A model generated the notes under the pieces. The model saw only the letters and a list, made by a program, of their open reading frames with translations, had not been told where the DNA came from and did not search any database. The translations under genes and the position numbers were made by a program. Below, one piece after another: positions 17,829-25,922 of a stretch of DNA of 64,000 nucleotides. Each line of letters starts with the position of its first letter. Position 1 is the stretch's first letter. The DNA comes from Gemmataceae bacterium (GTDB lineage Bacteria > Planctomycetota > Planctomycetia > Gemmatales > Gemmataceae): positions 1 through 64,000 of the forward strand of contig JAHBXO010000016.1 of NCBI GenBank assembly GCA_019636445.1, read 5' to 3'.

Positions 17829-18254
17829 TCAGGGTCCGACGGGGGCAGCCGACTTCGCGATCCGGTCCAGCACGCCGTTGACGAATCCCGGCGAATCGGC
17901 CGAACCGAACCGCCGCGCCAGTTCGATCACTTCGTCGATGGCGATCGCCGGCGGCAACGGCTCCGCCGCGAACCGCATTTCGTAAGTGCCGATCCGCAAC
18001 AGGTTCCGGTCCACCGGCAGCATCCGGTGAATCTTCCAATTCTCGGCGGTCGTCGAGATGAGCTTGTCGATCTCCTCGCGATGGAGGATCACGGCATCGT
18101 AGATCGCCAGGCAGAATTCGGCCGCACCACGGTCGGTCCGCAGCCGGTCGCGGGCAAAACGCTCAATCGCCGCGCGGGAAATCGCCTTCGGATTCTGGTC
18201 TTTCTGGAAGAGCAACTGCAACGCAACCTCTCGGGCACGGGATCGGCGAGTCAT
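17829..18254 (-). CDS. nusB: transcription antitermination factor NusB
   Basis: 141 aa from the ATG at 18254; a TTG at 18269 could add five residues. It opens with the family signature RRSRAREVALQLLFQKD and ends with IDEVIELARRFGSADSPGFVNGVLDRIAK, the conserved NusB C-terminal helices. The length is typical. NusB binds boxA RNA with NusE/S10 and supports processive rRNA transcription. It is followed directly by the PHP phosphoesterase gene and is divergent from the dehydrogenase gene at 18334, with about 80 bp of shared promoter region. Confidence 0.93.
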   Translation of the reverse strand: MTRRSRAREVALQLLFQKDQNPKAISRAAIERFARDRLRTDRGAAEFCLAIYDAVILHREEIDKLISTTAENWKIHRMLPVDRNLLRIGTYEMRFAAEPLPPAIAIDEVIELARRFGSADSPGFVNGVLDRIAKSAAPVGP

Positions 18255-18333
18255 TCGGTCAGGCCCCAATAAACTTCAGGTGGACAGTGTATCGAAACGA
18301 CCCCACCGCGGACGAACCGCCGAGGAAACCACC

Positions 18334-19326
18334 GTGCCCCAGTATCGCGTCGCCATCGCCGACTTCCTCAACGACGACCTCGCCCCGGAGCGCACCGCGC
18401 TCGGCGACCTCGCGGACGTGGTGGCGTACGACGCCGCGCACGAGGACGAACTCGTCGGCAAGATCGAATCTGCCGACGCCATCATGCTCTACCACAACAT
18501 CGGCCTGTCCGCGAAGACCATCGACAAGCTGACCAACTGCAAGCTCATCATCCGCTGCGGCGTCGGCTTCGACAACGTCGACCGCCCCGCCGCCCGCGCC
18601 AAGGGCATCCCCGTCGCCAACGTCCCCGACTACGGCACCGAGGAAGTCGCCGATTCCGCCATCGGCCTCATGCTCGCCCTCACCCGCGGCATCCACCTCT
18701 ACAACCACCACCTGCAACGCGACGCCGGACCGTGGTCGTATACCCAGGCCAAACCGCTTTACCGCCTGCGCGGGCGCACCTTCGGCATCATCGGCCTCGG
18801 CCGCATCGGCATCGCTGCCGCCCAACGCGCCCGGGCCTTGGGCATGATCGTCAAATACTACGACCCCTACCTGCCGGACGGCGTGGACAAGGCGCTTGGC
18901 CTGACACGCTGCGAAACCTTGGAAAGCCTCCTCGAACAGTCCTTCGTCGTCAGCCCGCACTGCCCCCTGACGCCGGAAACGCACCACATGCTGAATGTCG
19001 AAACGATTGCGAAGATGCCGCGCGGCTCGTTCCTCGTGAACACCTCCCGCGGCGCCGTCGTGGACCTCGCTTGCATCCCCGACGCGATCGCTTCCGGCCG
19101 ACTCGCCGGCGCCGGCATCGACGTGCTCCCGGAGGAACCCCCGCCGGCCGACCACCCCCTGATTGCCGCGTGGCGGAATCCGAAACACCCGGCCCACGAC
19201 CGGCTGATCGTGAATCCGCACTCCGCCTTCTATTCCGAGGAAGGACTGATGGAAATCCGTACGAAGGCGTCCGCCGCCTGCCGCCGCGCCCTGCTCGGCC
19301 AGCCTCTGCGGAACGTCGTGAATTGA
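18334..19326 (+). CDS. D-2-hydroxyacid dehydrogenase family protein (CtBP/SerA-like)
   Basis: 330 aa from a GTG at 18334 preceded by GAGGA; an ATG at 18280 would add 18 residues but lies inside the shared promoter region. NAD-dependent oxidation or reduction of a 2-hydroxy/2-keto acid is expected. Visible motifs: LIIRCGVGFDNVD, the Rossmann loop FGIIGLGRIGIAAAQRA, HCPLTPETHHMLN, NTSRGAVVD with the substrate Arg, the catalytic Glu region GIDVLPEEPP, and a catalytic His in NPHSAFYSEEG. The combination is closest to the C-terminal-binding-protein group of dehydrogenases. No ACT domain is present, so full-length SerA is unlikely. Substrate unknown. Confidence 0.87.
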   Translation: MPQYRVAIADFLNDDLAPERTALGDLADVVAYDAAHEDELVGKIESADAIMLYHNIGLSAKTIDKLTNCKLIIRCGVGFDNVDRPAARAKGIPVANVPDYGTEEVADSAIGLMLALTRGIHLYNHHLQRDAGPWSYTQAKPLYRLRGRTFGIIGLGRIGIAAAQRARALGMIVKYYDPYLPDGVDKALGLTRCETLESLLEQSFVVSPHCPLTPETHHMLNVETIAKMPRGSFLVNTSRGAVVDLACIPDAIASGRLAGAGIDVLPEEPPPADHPLIAAWRNPKHPAHDRLIVNPHSAFYSEEGLMEIRTKASAACRRALLGQPLRNVVN

Positions 19327-19376
19327 ACAGTCACATTTCGATCGGGTCCGACGTTCGCGAGGTGTCGTTCGATCGA

Positions 19377-19456
19377 GTAGGTCGGGCCGAGTCTTCGAGG
19401 CCCGACTGATGACTTTGGAGGTGCGTGTCGGGCCTCGAAGACTCGGCCCGACCTAC
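19377..19456. repeat. long inverted repeat (29-bp arms) between convergent genes
   Basis: Arms 19377-19405 and 19428-19456 are perfect reverse complements with a 22-nt loop. Each arm also contains an internal palindrome: GTCGGGCC and GGCCCGAC flank GAGTCTTCGA. It therefore can fold as one long or two short hairpins. It lies between the stops at 19326 and 19474. A related degenerate copy lies at 21909-21976. It resembles a REP-type element; a termination role is inferred. Confidence 0.75.
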
Positions 19457-19473
19457 AATTCCTTGGTATTCGA

Positions 19474-20619
19474 TCACGCCGCGCGGCGCGACTCCTTCGT
19501 TGCGCCGACGAGCACGCCGTCCACGAAGTCGAACAGTTCCCGCTCGTACCGCGCCGCGTTGAACGGCATCGCCTGCCTTCGCGCGGCCTTCGGGTCGAAC
19601 CGGTCCACGTTCCGCTCGAACGTTTCGATTGCGCCGATCACGGCATCGACCGTCTGCTCCTCGAAGAACACGCCCGTCGGCTCCGGCCCGCCCAGCGGCC
19701 GGACCGTCTCCGCGCCGCCCCCCTTCCCGAACGCCAGCACCGGACAGCCGCACGCCTGAGCTTCCACCGGCACGATGCCGAAGTCCTCCTCCGCCGGGAA
19801 CAACAGCGCTTTCGCGCGGCGGAAGTGGTCGCGGATCACCTCGTTCGATTGCCAGCCGAGGAAGCGCACCGTCGGCCCGGCCAGCCGTTGCAGTTTCGCC
19901 GCGTCCTGTCCGGTGCCGATCACCACCAGCGGCCGACCGAGCCGCGTGCATGCTTCCACCGCGAGATCGAAACGCTTGTACGGCGCGAACGCCGAGACCA
20001 CGAGATAGAAATCGCCGCGCGGCTCGTAAGAGGGCGCGTAGAATTCGGTATCCACCGGCGGGGAGATGATCGTACTGCTTCGCCCGTAGCATTCGCGGAT
20101 GCGATCGCGCACCGTGCGGCTGATGGCGATGAAGTGCGTCACCCTCTCGGCCGTCCTGCGATCCCACTCCCGCAGCCGGTGGAGGAGCCTGTCGAGGGCC
20201 AGCGCCTTCAGACGGCCAAACCCGCCGCGTCCGAAATACGATTCCCGCATGTGCCACGCGTACCGCATCGGCGTGAAGCAATAGCTCACGTGCGGCACCC
20301 CCATCGGCGGCCGCGCCGCCTTGGCGAGGCAATGACTGAAGCTCAGGACGAGATCGCACTCCGGGATGCGCCAGTTCGCCGCCAGCGGGAACGCCGGCAG
20401 CAGGTAGCGATAGTAACGGTGCGACCCCGGCAACCGGTTCAGGAAACTCGCATGGGGCTTGAGCGCCTCGATCGGCTCCGACACCGATCCGCGCTTGTGG
20501 AACGCCGTGAACAACTTCGCCGTCGGCCAGCGCCGGCACGCCGGTTCGAGGCACTTCTCCCCGCCGCGCATGCCGGTGAGCCAGTCGTGGACCAGAACGA
20601 TGTCGTGCGGGCCGGGCAT
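19474..20619 (-). CDS. glycosyltransferase family 4 protein
   Basis: 381 aa from the ATG at 20619, with AGGAAA 8 nt upstream. GT-B fold retaining glycosyltransferase. The N-terminal half begins VLVHDWLTGMRGGEKCLE with the glycine-rich acceptor-domain loop, followed by VSYCFTPMRYAWHM. The C-terminal half has FYLVVSAFAPYKRFDLAVEA and the donor-binding EX7E motif in EEDFGIVPVEAQACGCPVLAFGKGG. This is the pattern of GT4 mannosyl/glucosyltransferases acting on lipid-linked or polysaccharide acceptors. Sugar and acceptor are not predictable here. No other polysaccharide genes are adjacent. Its upstream region contains the large nested palindrome at 20738-20818. Confidence 0.9.
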   Translation of the reverse strand: MPGPHDIVLVHDWLTGMRGGEKCLEPACRRWPTAKLFTAFHKRGSVSEPIEALKPHASFLNRLPGSHRYYRYLLPAFPLAANWRIPECDLVLSFSHCLAKAARPPMGVPHVSYCFTPMRYAWHMRESYFGRGGFGRLKALALDRLLHRLREWDRRTAERVTHFIAISRTVRDRIRECYGRSSTIISPPVDTEFYAPSYEPRGDFYLVVSAFAPYKRFDLAVEACTRLGRPLVVIGTGQDAAKLQRLAGPTVRFLGWQSNEVIRDHFRRAKALLFPAEEDFGIVPVEAQACGCPVLAFGKGGGAETVRPLGGPEPTGVFFEEQTVDAVIGAIETFERNVDRFDPKAARRQAMPFNAARYERELFDFVDGVLVGATKESRRAA

Positions 20620-21140
20620 TGTCCGTTTCCTGTCGAATGCGCCAGTCGATTGTGTCGGCCGCAGGGTACGGCATCGCGACGGAAACGGGAAGCCGAACCG
20701 CCCCGGAAACGGCATCCCTCCGCACAAGCGCGACAATAGACTTCCGAAGTCCGGCTTCGACTTCGGAAGTCGCAGCGATTGAAGGACTTCCGAAGTCGAA
20801 GCCGGACTTCGGAAGTCTGGGTTCCCGGTTTTGGATTTCCAGCGTGACTCAGACGGGAAACGGTGTCGATTATTCCGACGGAACCGGTCGCAACGCTCTC
20901 GCCGTGGACAGAGCATCCGACTGATCGTAGGATTCTTTTGATTCGCACGGGACCGGTTGCGTGGGGGGGGTTATCGTTGTAGGTTGAAGGGAATTATTCC
21001 GCCGCGCGATAGGTATCGCCATCACTCGATGTGCCGCGCGGCGAGCACCGTTAACCAAACGCAACGCGCGCAAGCCCCGGCCGGACCGCCCCGCACCGCT
21101 CCCGATTACGCCCGTCCGCCGCGATGACAGAGAGGACGAC
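20620..21140. other. 521-bp divergent intergenic region
   Basis: This separates the minus-strand glycosyltransferase and the plus-strand PP2C gene and should hold both promoters. It contains the 81-bp nested palindrome described separately, a G8 tract at 20963-20970 and, just before 21141, AGAGAGGA as ribosome binding site for the phosphatase. I see no credible small gene and no strong sigma-70 promoter. Confidence 0.5.
20738..20818. repeat. nested palindrome: 34-bp arms built from four GACTTC-S-GAAGTC units
   Basis: Arms 20738-20771 and 20785-20818 are perfect reverse complements around a 13-nt spacer. Each arm consists of two near-palindromic units of the type GACTTC(C/G)GAAGTC separated by CGGCTTC or GAAGCCG-type sequence, so the 81 bp contain four such units. 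It lies ~120 bp upstream of the glycosyltransferase start. It may be a repeat element, a protein-binding cluster or a strong RNA hairpin. Confidence 0.75.
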
Positions 21141-21899
21141 ATGGCCTTTACGCTATCCATCGGCAAGTGCAGCCTACTCGGCAATTACCGGGAAAACAAC
21201 GAAGACTCGATCGACGTGAAACAGTTCCCGGACATGATCGTGTCGGTCGTGGCCGACGGGATGGGCGGCCAGGCCGCCGGCGAGATCGCCAGCAAGCGCG
21301 CCATCGAAATCATCCCCCGCGAACTCCGCAAGAACCTCTCCGCACACCTCAACGGCGATGGCGTGAAGTCCGTGATCCGCCGCGCCATCGCCCAGGCGAA
21401 CGAAGAAATCATCGCGATGGGCGCCCTCGACAAGGACATGAAGAACATGGGCACCACCGTCGTCCTCGCCATCTGGCGCAAGGGCGGCGAGATGTTCATC
21501 GCCGGCGTCGGCGACAGCCGCGCCTACCTCGTCCGCGACAAGAAGATCCAGCAGCTCACGATCGACCACTCGCTGGCCCGTGCGCTCGTCGAGGCCAAGA
21601 CGATCTCCGAAGCCGAGGCCAAGGATCACCGCTTCAAGAACGTGCTCTGGAAATATCTCGGCAGCAAGGAAGTGGGCGAAGGCCCGGACGTGTCCACCAT
21701 CCCGCTCAAGGCCGGCGACCGCTTCCTGCTCTGCTCCGACGGCCTTTCCGGCGTCGTGACCGACGATCAACTCGCCAGCTTCATCTGCCAGCAGACCGAC
21801 ATGCAGCAATGCGCCGAGGCCCTCGGCCAGCTCGCCCTCGACTCCGGCTCCCGCGACAACGTCTCCACGATCGTAATCGAAGTGCAGGAGACGAGCTGA
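21141..21899 (+). CDS. PP2C-family Ser/Thr protein phosphatase
   Basis: 252 aa, start set by AGAGGA upstream. Metal-dependent PPM/PP2C phosphatase of the small, soluble Stp/PstP type. All metal-site motifs are visible: R-E-N-N-E-D in NYRENNEDS near residue 20, VVADGMGGQAAGE, MGTTVVLAI, GVGDSRAYLVRD, LCSDGLSGVV and SRDNVSTIV at the end. No transmembrane segment or regulatory domain is present. It would remove phosphate from Ser/Thr kinase substrates. It is the only Ser/Thr phosphatase gene in the window and so a natural partner for the kinases at 36744 and 53188, though not linked to them. Confidence 0.93.
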   Translation: MAFTLSIGKCSLLGNYRENNEDSIDVKQFPDMIVSVVADGMGGQAAGEIASKRAIEIIPRELRKNLSAHLNGDGVKSVIRRAIAQANEEIIAMGALDKDMKNMGTTVVLAIWRKGGEMFIAGVGDSRAYLVRDKKIQQLTIDHSLARALVEAKTISEAEAKDHRFKNVLWKYLGSKEVGEGPDVSTIPLKAGDRFLLCSDGLSGVVTDDQLASFICQQTDMQQCAEALGQLALDSGSRDNVSTIVIEVQETS

Positions 21900-21908
21900 T
21901 TCTGCAAG

Positions 21909-21976
21909 GGTGGGCAGAGTCGTCGAGGCCCACCGAACACGTTCACTGAATTCAGGCGGGCTCGACGACTCGACGC
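21909..21976. repeat. degenerate copy of the GAGTCTTCGAGG-type inverted repeat
   Basis: GGTGGGC (21909-21915) pairs perfectly with GCCCACC (21928-21934) around AGAGTCGTCGAG. The segment 21955-21976 carries a partly complementary copy of the same core. The pattern (GG-C..GAGTCKTCGAGGCCC) matches the repeat at 19377-19456. Like that one, it lies between two convergent stops (21899 and 21990). Confidence 0.55.
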
Positions 21977-21989
21977 ATCTCATCCTGGC

Positions 21990-23066
21990 TCACTCCGCCT
22001 TCTCGCTCCGCAGCACGCTCGGCAGTTCCGCCACGCGAGTACGCTCGCGGCCGTAGTTCGTCGGGGCCGTCGTCGCGCCCAGGCGTTCGTGGTCGATCTT
22101 GCCTAGCAGTTCGTTGTAGACGTGCTTCACGTTGTCCTTGTTCATGTCCGGGCCGGCCACGTCCACGCCGGTCCACTCCTTGTACCAGGGGAAATCCAGC
22201 CCCTTCGTGATCTCCTCCAAAGTCTTCTTCGCGTCGATCCCCTTCTTCACCTCGGCACGCAGCTCCGTGAAGTAGCGGATTTCCTTCGCGAACAGCGACC
22301 GGTCCGCCGGCTTGCCGTGGCCGGGGCAGACGATCGCCGGCTCGAACTTGTCCATCTTCTCGAGACACTTGATCCACGACGCCGAGTTCGAATGGCCCAT
22401 GAAATTGAATGCCCCGTTCACGCAGGCGTCCCCGGTGCAGAGGATCTTGTGCTTCGGCAGCCACGCGACCGCATCGCCGGACGTGTGCGAATGCCCCAGG
22501 TGGTGGAACTCGACGCGCTGGGTGCCGTCGTCGATCACGTACTTGTCGTCGAAGGGGATATCGACCTGCTTGAGGGTACTCGCCTTCACGTCGGGCAGGG
22601 TCTTGGCCTGATCCTCCCACTGCATCGGGCCATTCACCTTCAAGAGGCGAGCGGCGTTCGTGTGCGCCACGATCTTCGCGCCTTCCTTCGCCCACACCGC
22701 ATTCCCGTACGCGTGGTCGCCGTGGTGGTGCGTGTCCAGCACGTACTTGATCGGCTTATCCGTCGTCTTGCGGATCGCCTTGAGCACGTCCCCGGCCTGG
22801 CGCGGGAAGTTCGCGTCGATGACGACGACGTAGTCCTTGAAGACGATCCATGCGTGATTCGACCCGCCGAAGGGTACGGTCTTGTCCGCGGCGCTGATCG
22901 ACGAGTAGCGGAAGAACACCCCGGGGGCGAGTTCCTTCACCTCGTCGAACTTCATGTCGGGGATGGCGACCGGTTTCGGCGTCGAGTCCGATTGGACCTG
23001 CGACACCCAGACGGCCGCGAACAGGACGGCGACGGCGATGGACGCGAACGAGAGGCGGCGGAGCAT
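21990..23066 (-). CDS. exported metallo-beta-lactamase-fold hydrolase
   Basis: 358 aa from the ATG at 23066 with GAGGA upstream. A signal peptide/anchor (MLRRLSFASIAVAVLFAAVWVSQV) directs it to the periplasm. The MBL zinc motif is DTHHHGDHAYGN (HxHxDH, residues ~113-124). Further ligands lie in VEFHHLGHSHTSGD and the Asp in ILCTGDACVNG, with a late GHG in VCPGHGKPAD. The architecture resembles subclass-B-like or quinoprotein-relay (SoxH/PQQ-associated) MBL hydrolases more than true resistance enzymes. The substrate is unknown. The gene is convergent with the PP2C gene. Confidence 0.85.
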   Translation of the reverse strand: MLRRLSFASIAVAVLFAAVWVSQVQSDSTPKPVAIPDMKFDEVKELAPGVFFRYSSISAADKTVPFGGSNHAWIVFKDYVVVIDANFPRQAGDVLKAIRKTTDKPIKYVLDTHHHGDHAYGNAVWAKEGAKIVAHTNAARLLKVNGPMQWEDQAKTLPDVKASTLKQVDIPFDDKYVIDDGTQRVEFHHLGHSHTSGDAVAWLPKHKILCTGDACVNGAFNFMGHSNSASWIKCLEKMDKFEPAIVCPGHGKPADRSLFAKEIRYFTELRAEVKKGIDAKKTLEEITKGLDFPWYKEWTGVDVAGPDMNKDNVKHVYNELLGKIDHERLGATTAPTNYGRERTRVAELPSVLRSEKAE

Positions 23067-23121
23067 GGAGGGTCCTCGAAGCGAATGCGACGAGGATACC
23101 CGATCGCGACGCGCGGGGCAA

Positions 23122-25692
23122 CTACGCCTTCATGAGGATCGCGCCTTCGCCGTTGCGGAGCGTGATCTGTTGCACGACCGGGCCGAGCGAACCGTCGGCG
23201 CGGAGTTCGCGGTAGTTGCCGTTGAGTTGGTGCGTGGTGGCCGTGGCGTCCGCCGTCGTGCCGGTGCCCTGCCCCAGCAGGTACGAGACCGGTTTGAACA
23301 GCACGAGCGCTTTGCCATAATCGCGCGAGTACACCTTGTAGGTGAGTTTCGCGTTCTGCGGATCCCTGCCTTCGGCGAAGACGCCCATCGCACCGGCGGG
23401 CTGGCCGACGTCCGTGGCGGCGGCGGGAATCCACTTCTGGCTCCACTGCGCGCTCGGTGCGTAGCCACCCCAGATCATGAAGTACGTCCGTTGCGGGTCG
23501 GCGAGCAGGTAGTAGTACGAGAGCGCGCCGAGCTGCGTGCGCGGGTCGCTCATATTCGCGGTCGATCCCGGCAGCGAATCGAGTACGACGGTGGCGGACG
23601 GGTTCGATGCCAGCCGACCGTTGACGATCGCGGCGACGTCGTTCACTTGCGACCAGTTGGCGGCGTTGGGCCGCAGCAGGAATTCCTCGTAGGCGATTCC
23701 CGCGGCGTTCGTGATCGCGTTCGCGTTCGTGCGGCCGCCGGCGGTGTTGGCGACGATCGCCTTGCCGCCCAGCCCGGCGCGGATGGCGTCGACGACGGCG
23801 GCGGAGTCGGCGGTGAAGTTCGCCGTGGATTCGCGCACCGGCGACTCGAAGGGGACGCGCCCGCTGGCGTTGTCGAGGAAGACGCCGTCGGCGTTCGGCG
23901 CGGCGGCCAACAGGCCGGCGTGGTACTCGGCCATGAACGACTTGTACGCGGCGCTCGCCGGGTTGGAGACGAAGCGCATCTGGCCGTAGTAGGGGTAGAA
24001 CAGGCGCGTCTCGTGGATGAAGCGGGCGTCGAAGCCGGCCTTGCGGAACCCGTATTCCTGATCGTTGAGGTAGCCGTCGCCGTCCTTGTCAGAGGCGTAA
24101 TCAAAGGCGGGGATCGTTCCGGTGGTCTTGCCTTTCGCGCCGACGTAGTCGCGACCGAAGATGGACTTGGCCTCCGGTGCCTGCGCGGCGGTGCCGGCCG
24201 TCGTGCGCAGCCGCAGGGTGTACAGCCGCGCGGTGCCGCCGGGCTGCGTCGAAGGGGTCCAGTCCTTGGGCGGGTCGAAGGCGATCTGCCCGTTCCGCGC
24301 CAGGCCGTTCGTGCCGTCCACGGTGATCGGTAGCGCCTTCCAGACCGTCGGCTTCCCGTTCGCGTCGACCGCGGAAACGTATTCCCACGCGCCGGCCCAG
24401 CCGGCCTGTTTGGACCGCGACATCGTGAAGTTCAATTCGCCGAAGCGATCAAGCTGGCCGATCGTGATCGCCTCGCCGACGCCGCCGAAGGTGACGCCGA
24501 CGTTTCGACCGGCGCGGGCGTGCGATGTGAGGTCGGTGATCGCTCCGGTGCCGTCGGCCATGCCGCGCGTCACATTCCAGAGCCAGGTGACCGGCTGCGC
24601 CGACGGACTGTTGCCCGTGAACGGCGTGGCCTGCGAGACGTGATAGAACGCCGCCTCGCGGTCCGCCCCCGTGCGCTCGGCATACGTGATCCAGCCGGAA
24701 AGCAAGTTCAAATAGAGATTGCTGGCGTTGCTGTAGAGGAACTTCGTGGAGTCCGGGGCCACCTCTTCGAAACCGTCAAGGAACTTCGGATTCGGCACGA
24801 TCAGATCGATGGAATTGGCCGCCAGTTGCTTTTCGAAATTGCCGACGACCGTGCTGTCGTAGGCGAGCTGCGCGAGCCGGATGTGGGCATAGTTCTGGGC
24901 CGATGGTGCCGGGCTGGCCGGAGGAACCACTGGCGGGCTGGCCGGGGGAACAACCGGGGGCACAATCGGAGGAACGACCGGAGGCACAACCGGCGGCACG
25001 ACCGGAACCGCGATGGGCGTCACTTCGAAATCGTCGACGTACGCGGTGCCGTAGCTTCCCGGCAGGCGGCCGATGCCGGCCTGACCCGGCCCCACCAACG
25101 ATACGGTCGCGGCGATGGCGTCCGTCGGATTCGTTTGCCAGCCGCCCGCGGCGCTCAGATACTGGCGTGTGTCGGCCCGTTGCACCGTCGCACGGATCTG
25201 ATCCCCGGTCAGCGTGTATTGAACCGAGAGCCACGTCGTCGGAATGCGCGTCATCGACCCGATCGCGATGGCTTTTTCCTCGCCGTTCGTCGAAACGACA
25301 ACGCTCACGCCATCCGCGGCGACCGCGATACCGACGTAGTTGCCTGTCGCGGCGGTCAGGTTCGATCCGCGGGCGAACAACAGAATCGGCGCCGGCGCAT
25401 CGGATCGCACTTGGCCGCGCACGGCCACATCGGCGGGAGCCTGCGCGGAGGTCCAGATTCGGGATTCGACGCCGATGTTCCCATAGATCGCCAGCGCCTG
25501 GTTGCCGGATGTCGCGGTGTTGCGCGTCGTGGCATAGTATTCCTGACCATTGCTGGCCCATTCCTGCCAGCCCACGGGTTTGAAGGGAAACTGGGCCGTA
25601 TCGAACAATTCGGAGACGAATGCCGCAGGCGTTTCGCGCGCTTCCAGTTGCGTGAGTTGAAAGGTGATCCGGCCGTTCGACGGGGTCGGCAT
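23122..25692 (-). CDS. large secreted glycosidase-like protein (LamG-like plus TIM-barrel GHL15-like domain)
   Basis: 856 aa from the ATG at 25692, with GGGAG ~7 nt upstream; the frame stays open far upstream inside the pyruvate kinase gene, but that is antisense-frame artefact. It begins with the QLEARETPA leader motif shared with the protein at 11211. Residues ~30-225 look like a concanavalin/LamG-type beta sandwich. A VPPVVPP-type proline repeat linker (about residues 226-262) follows. The remaining ~590 residues resemble the putative glycoside-hydrolase family-15-like (GHL15) barrel: FLDGFEEVAPDS, NADGVFLDNASGR as the probable acidic active-site strand, and ALSYYYLLADPQRTYFMIWGG. DKDGDGYLNDQEY is an EF-hand/dockerin-like calcium loop. 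Extracellular polysaccharide degradation is inferred. Confidence 0.72.
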   Translation of the reverse strand: MPTPSNGRITFQLTQLEARETPAAFVSELFDTAQFPFKPVGWQEWASNGQEYYATTRNTATSGNQALAIYGNIGVESRIWTSAQAPADVAVRGQVRSDAPAPILLFARGSNLTAATGNYVGIAVAADGVSVVVSTNGEEKAIAIGSMTRIPTTWLSVQYTLTGDQIRATVQRADTRQYLSAAGGWQTNPTDAIAATVSLVGPGQAGIGRLPGSYGTAYVDDFEVTPIAVPVVPPVVPPVVPPIVPPVVPPASPPVVPPASPAPSAQNYAHIRLAQLAYDSTVVGNFEKQLAANSIDLIVPNPKFLDGFEEVAPDSTKFLYSNASNLYLNLLSGWITYAERTGADREAAFYHVSQATPFTGNSPSAQPVTWLWNVTRGMADGTGAITDLTSHARAGRNVGVTFGGVGEAITIGQLDRFGELNFTMSRSKQAGWAGAWEYVSAVDANGKPTVWKALPITVDGTNGLARNGQIAFDPPKDWTPSTQPGGTARLYTLRLRTTAGTAAQAPEAKSIFGRDYVGAKGKTTGTIPAFDYASDKDGDGYLNDQEYGFRKAGFDARFIHETRLFYPYYGQMRFVSNPASAAYKSFMAEYHAGLLAAAPNADGVFLDNASGRVPFESPVRESTANFTADSAAVVDAIRAGLGGKAIVANTAGGRTNANAITNAAGIAYEEFLLRPNAANWSQVNDVAAIVNGRLASNPSATVVLDSLPGSTANMSDPRTQLGALSYYYLLADPQRTYFMIWGGYAPSAQWSQKWIPAAATDVGQPAGAMGVFAEGRDPQNAKLTYKVYSRDYGKALVLFKPVSYLLGQGTGTTADATATTHQLNGNYRELRADGSLGPVVQQITLRNGEGAILMKA

Positions 25693-25854
25693 CCGTTTCT
25701 CCCGGGTGTGTGTTGCAGTGTGCAACCCCGGCCGAAACGTGGCTCGAACCTCCCGCGCTGCGCAAGGATGCTCGACCGATGCGTTCGGTTCGGGGCAATC
25801 CTTGCCGAACCTTGCTATCGGCCGAGCTCGCCCCGCGCCGCCACGAAACGACGC

Positions 25855-25885
25855 GGGGTTCGATCGCGCCCGGCGACCGAACCCC
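25855..25885 (-). terminator. hairpin downstream of pyruvate kinase
   Basis: GGGGTTCG (25855-25862) and CGAACCCC (25878-25885) form a perfect 8-bp stem with a 15-nt loop, 38 bp past the pyk stop on the minus strand. No T tract is present. A second bulged hairpin (GGTTCGG/CCGAACC) lies near 25790. Termination between pyk and the secreted glycosidase gene is inferred. Confidence 0.4.
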
Positions 25886-25922
25886 ACACGACGGACAGAA
25901 CCGCGCGAACCGCGCCACCGCG

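Noticed and set aside
20963..20970. G8 tract as a phase-variation switch
   Set aside because: It lies between genes far from either start codon and is too short to argue for slippage control without read data.
24900..25010. short tandem repeat in the 24.9-25.0 kb region
   Set aside because: It encodes the VPP/VVPP proline-rich linker of the secreted glycosidase-like protein.
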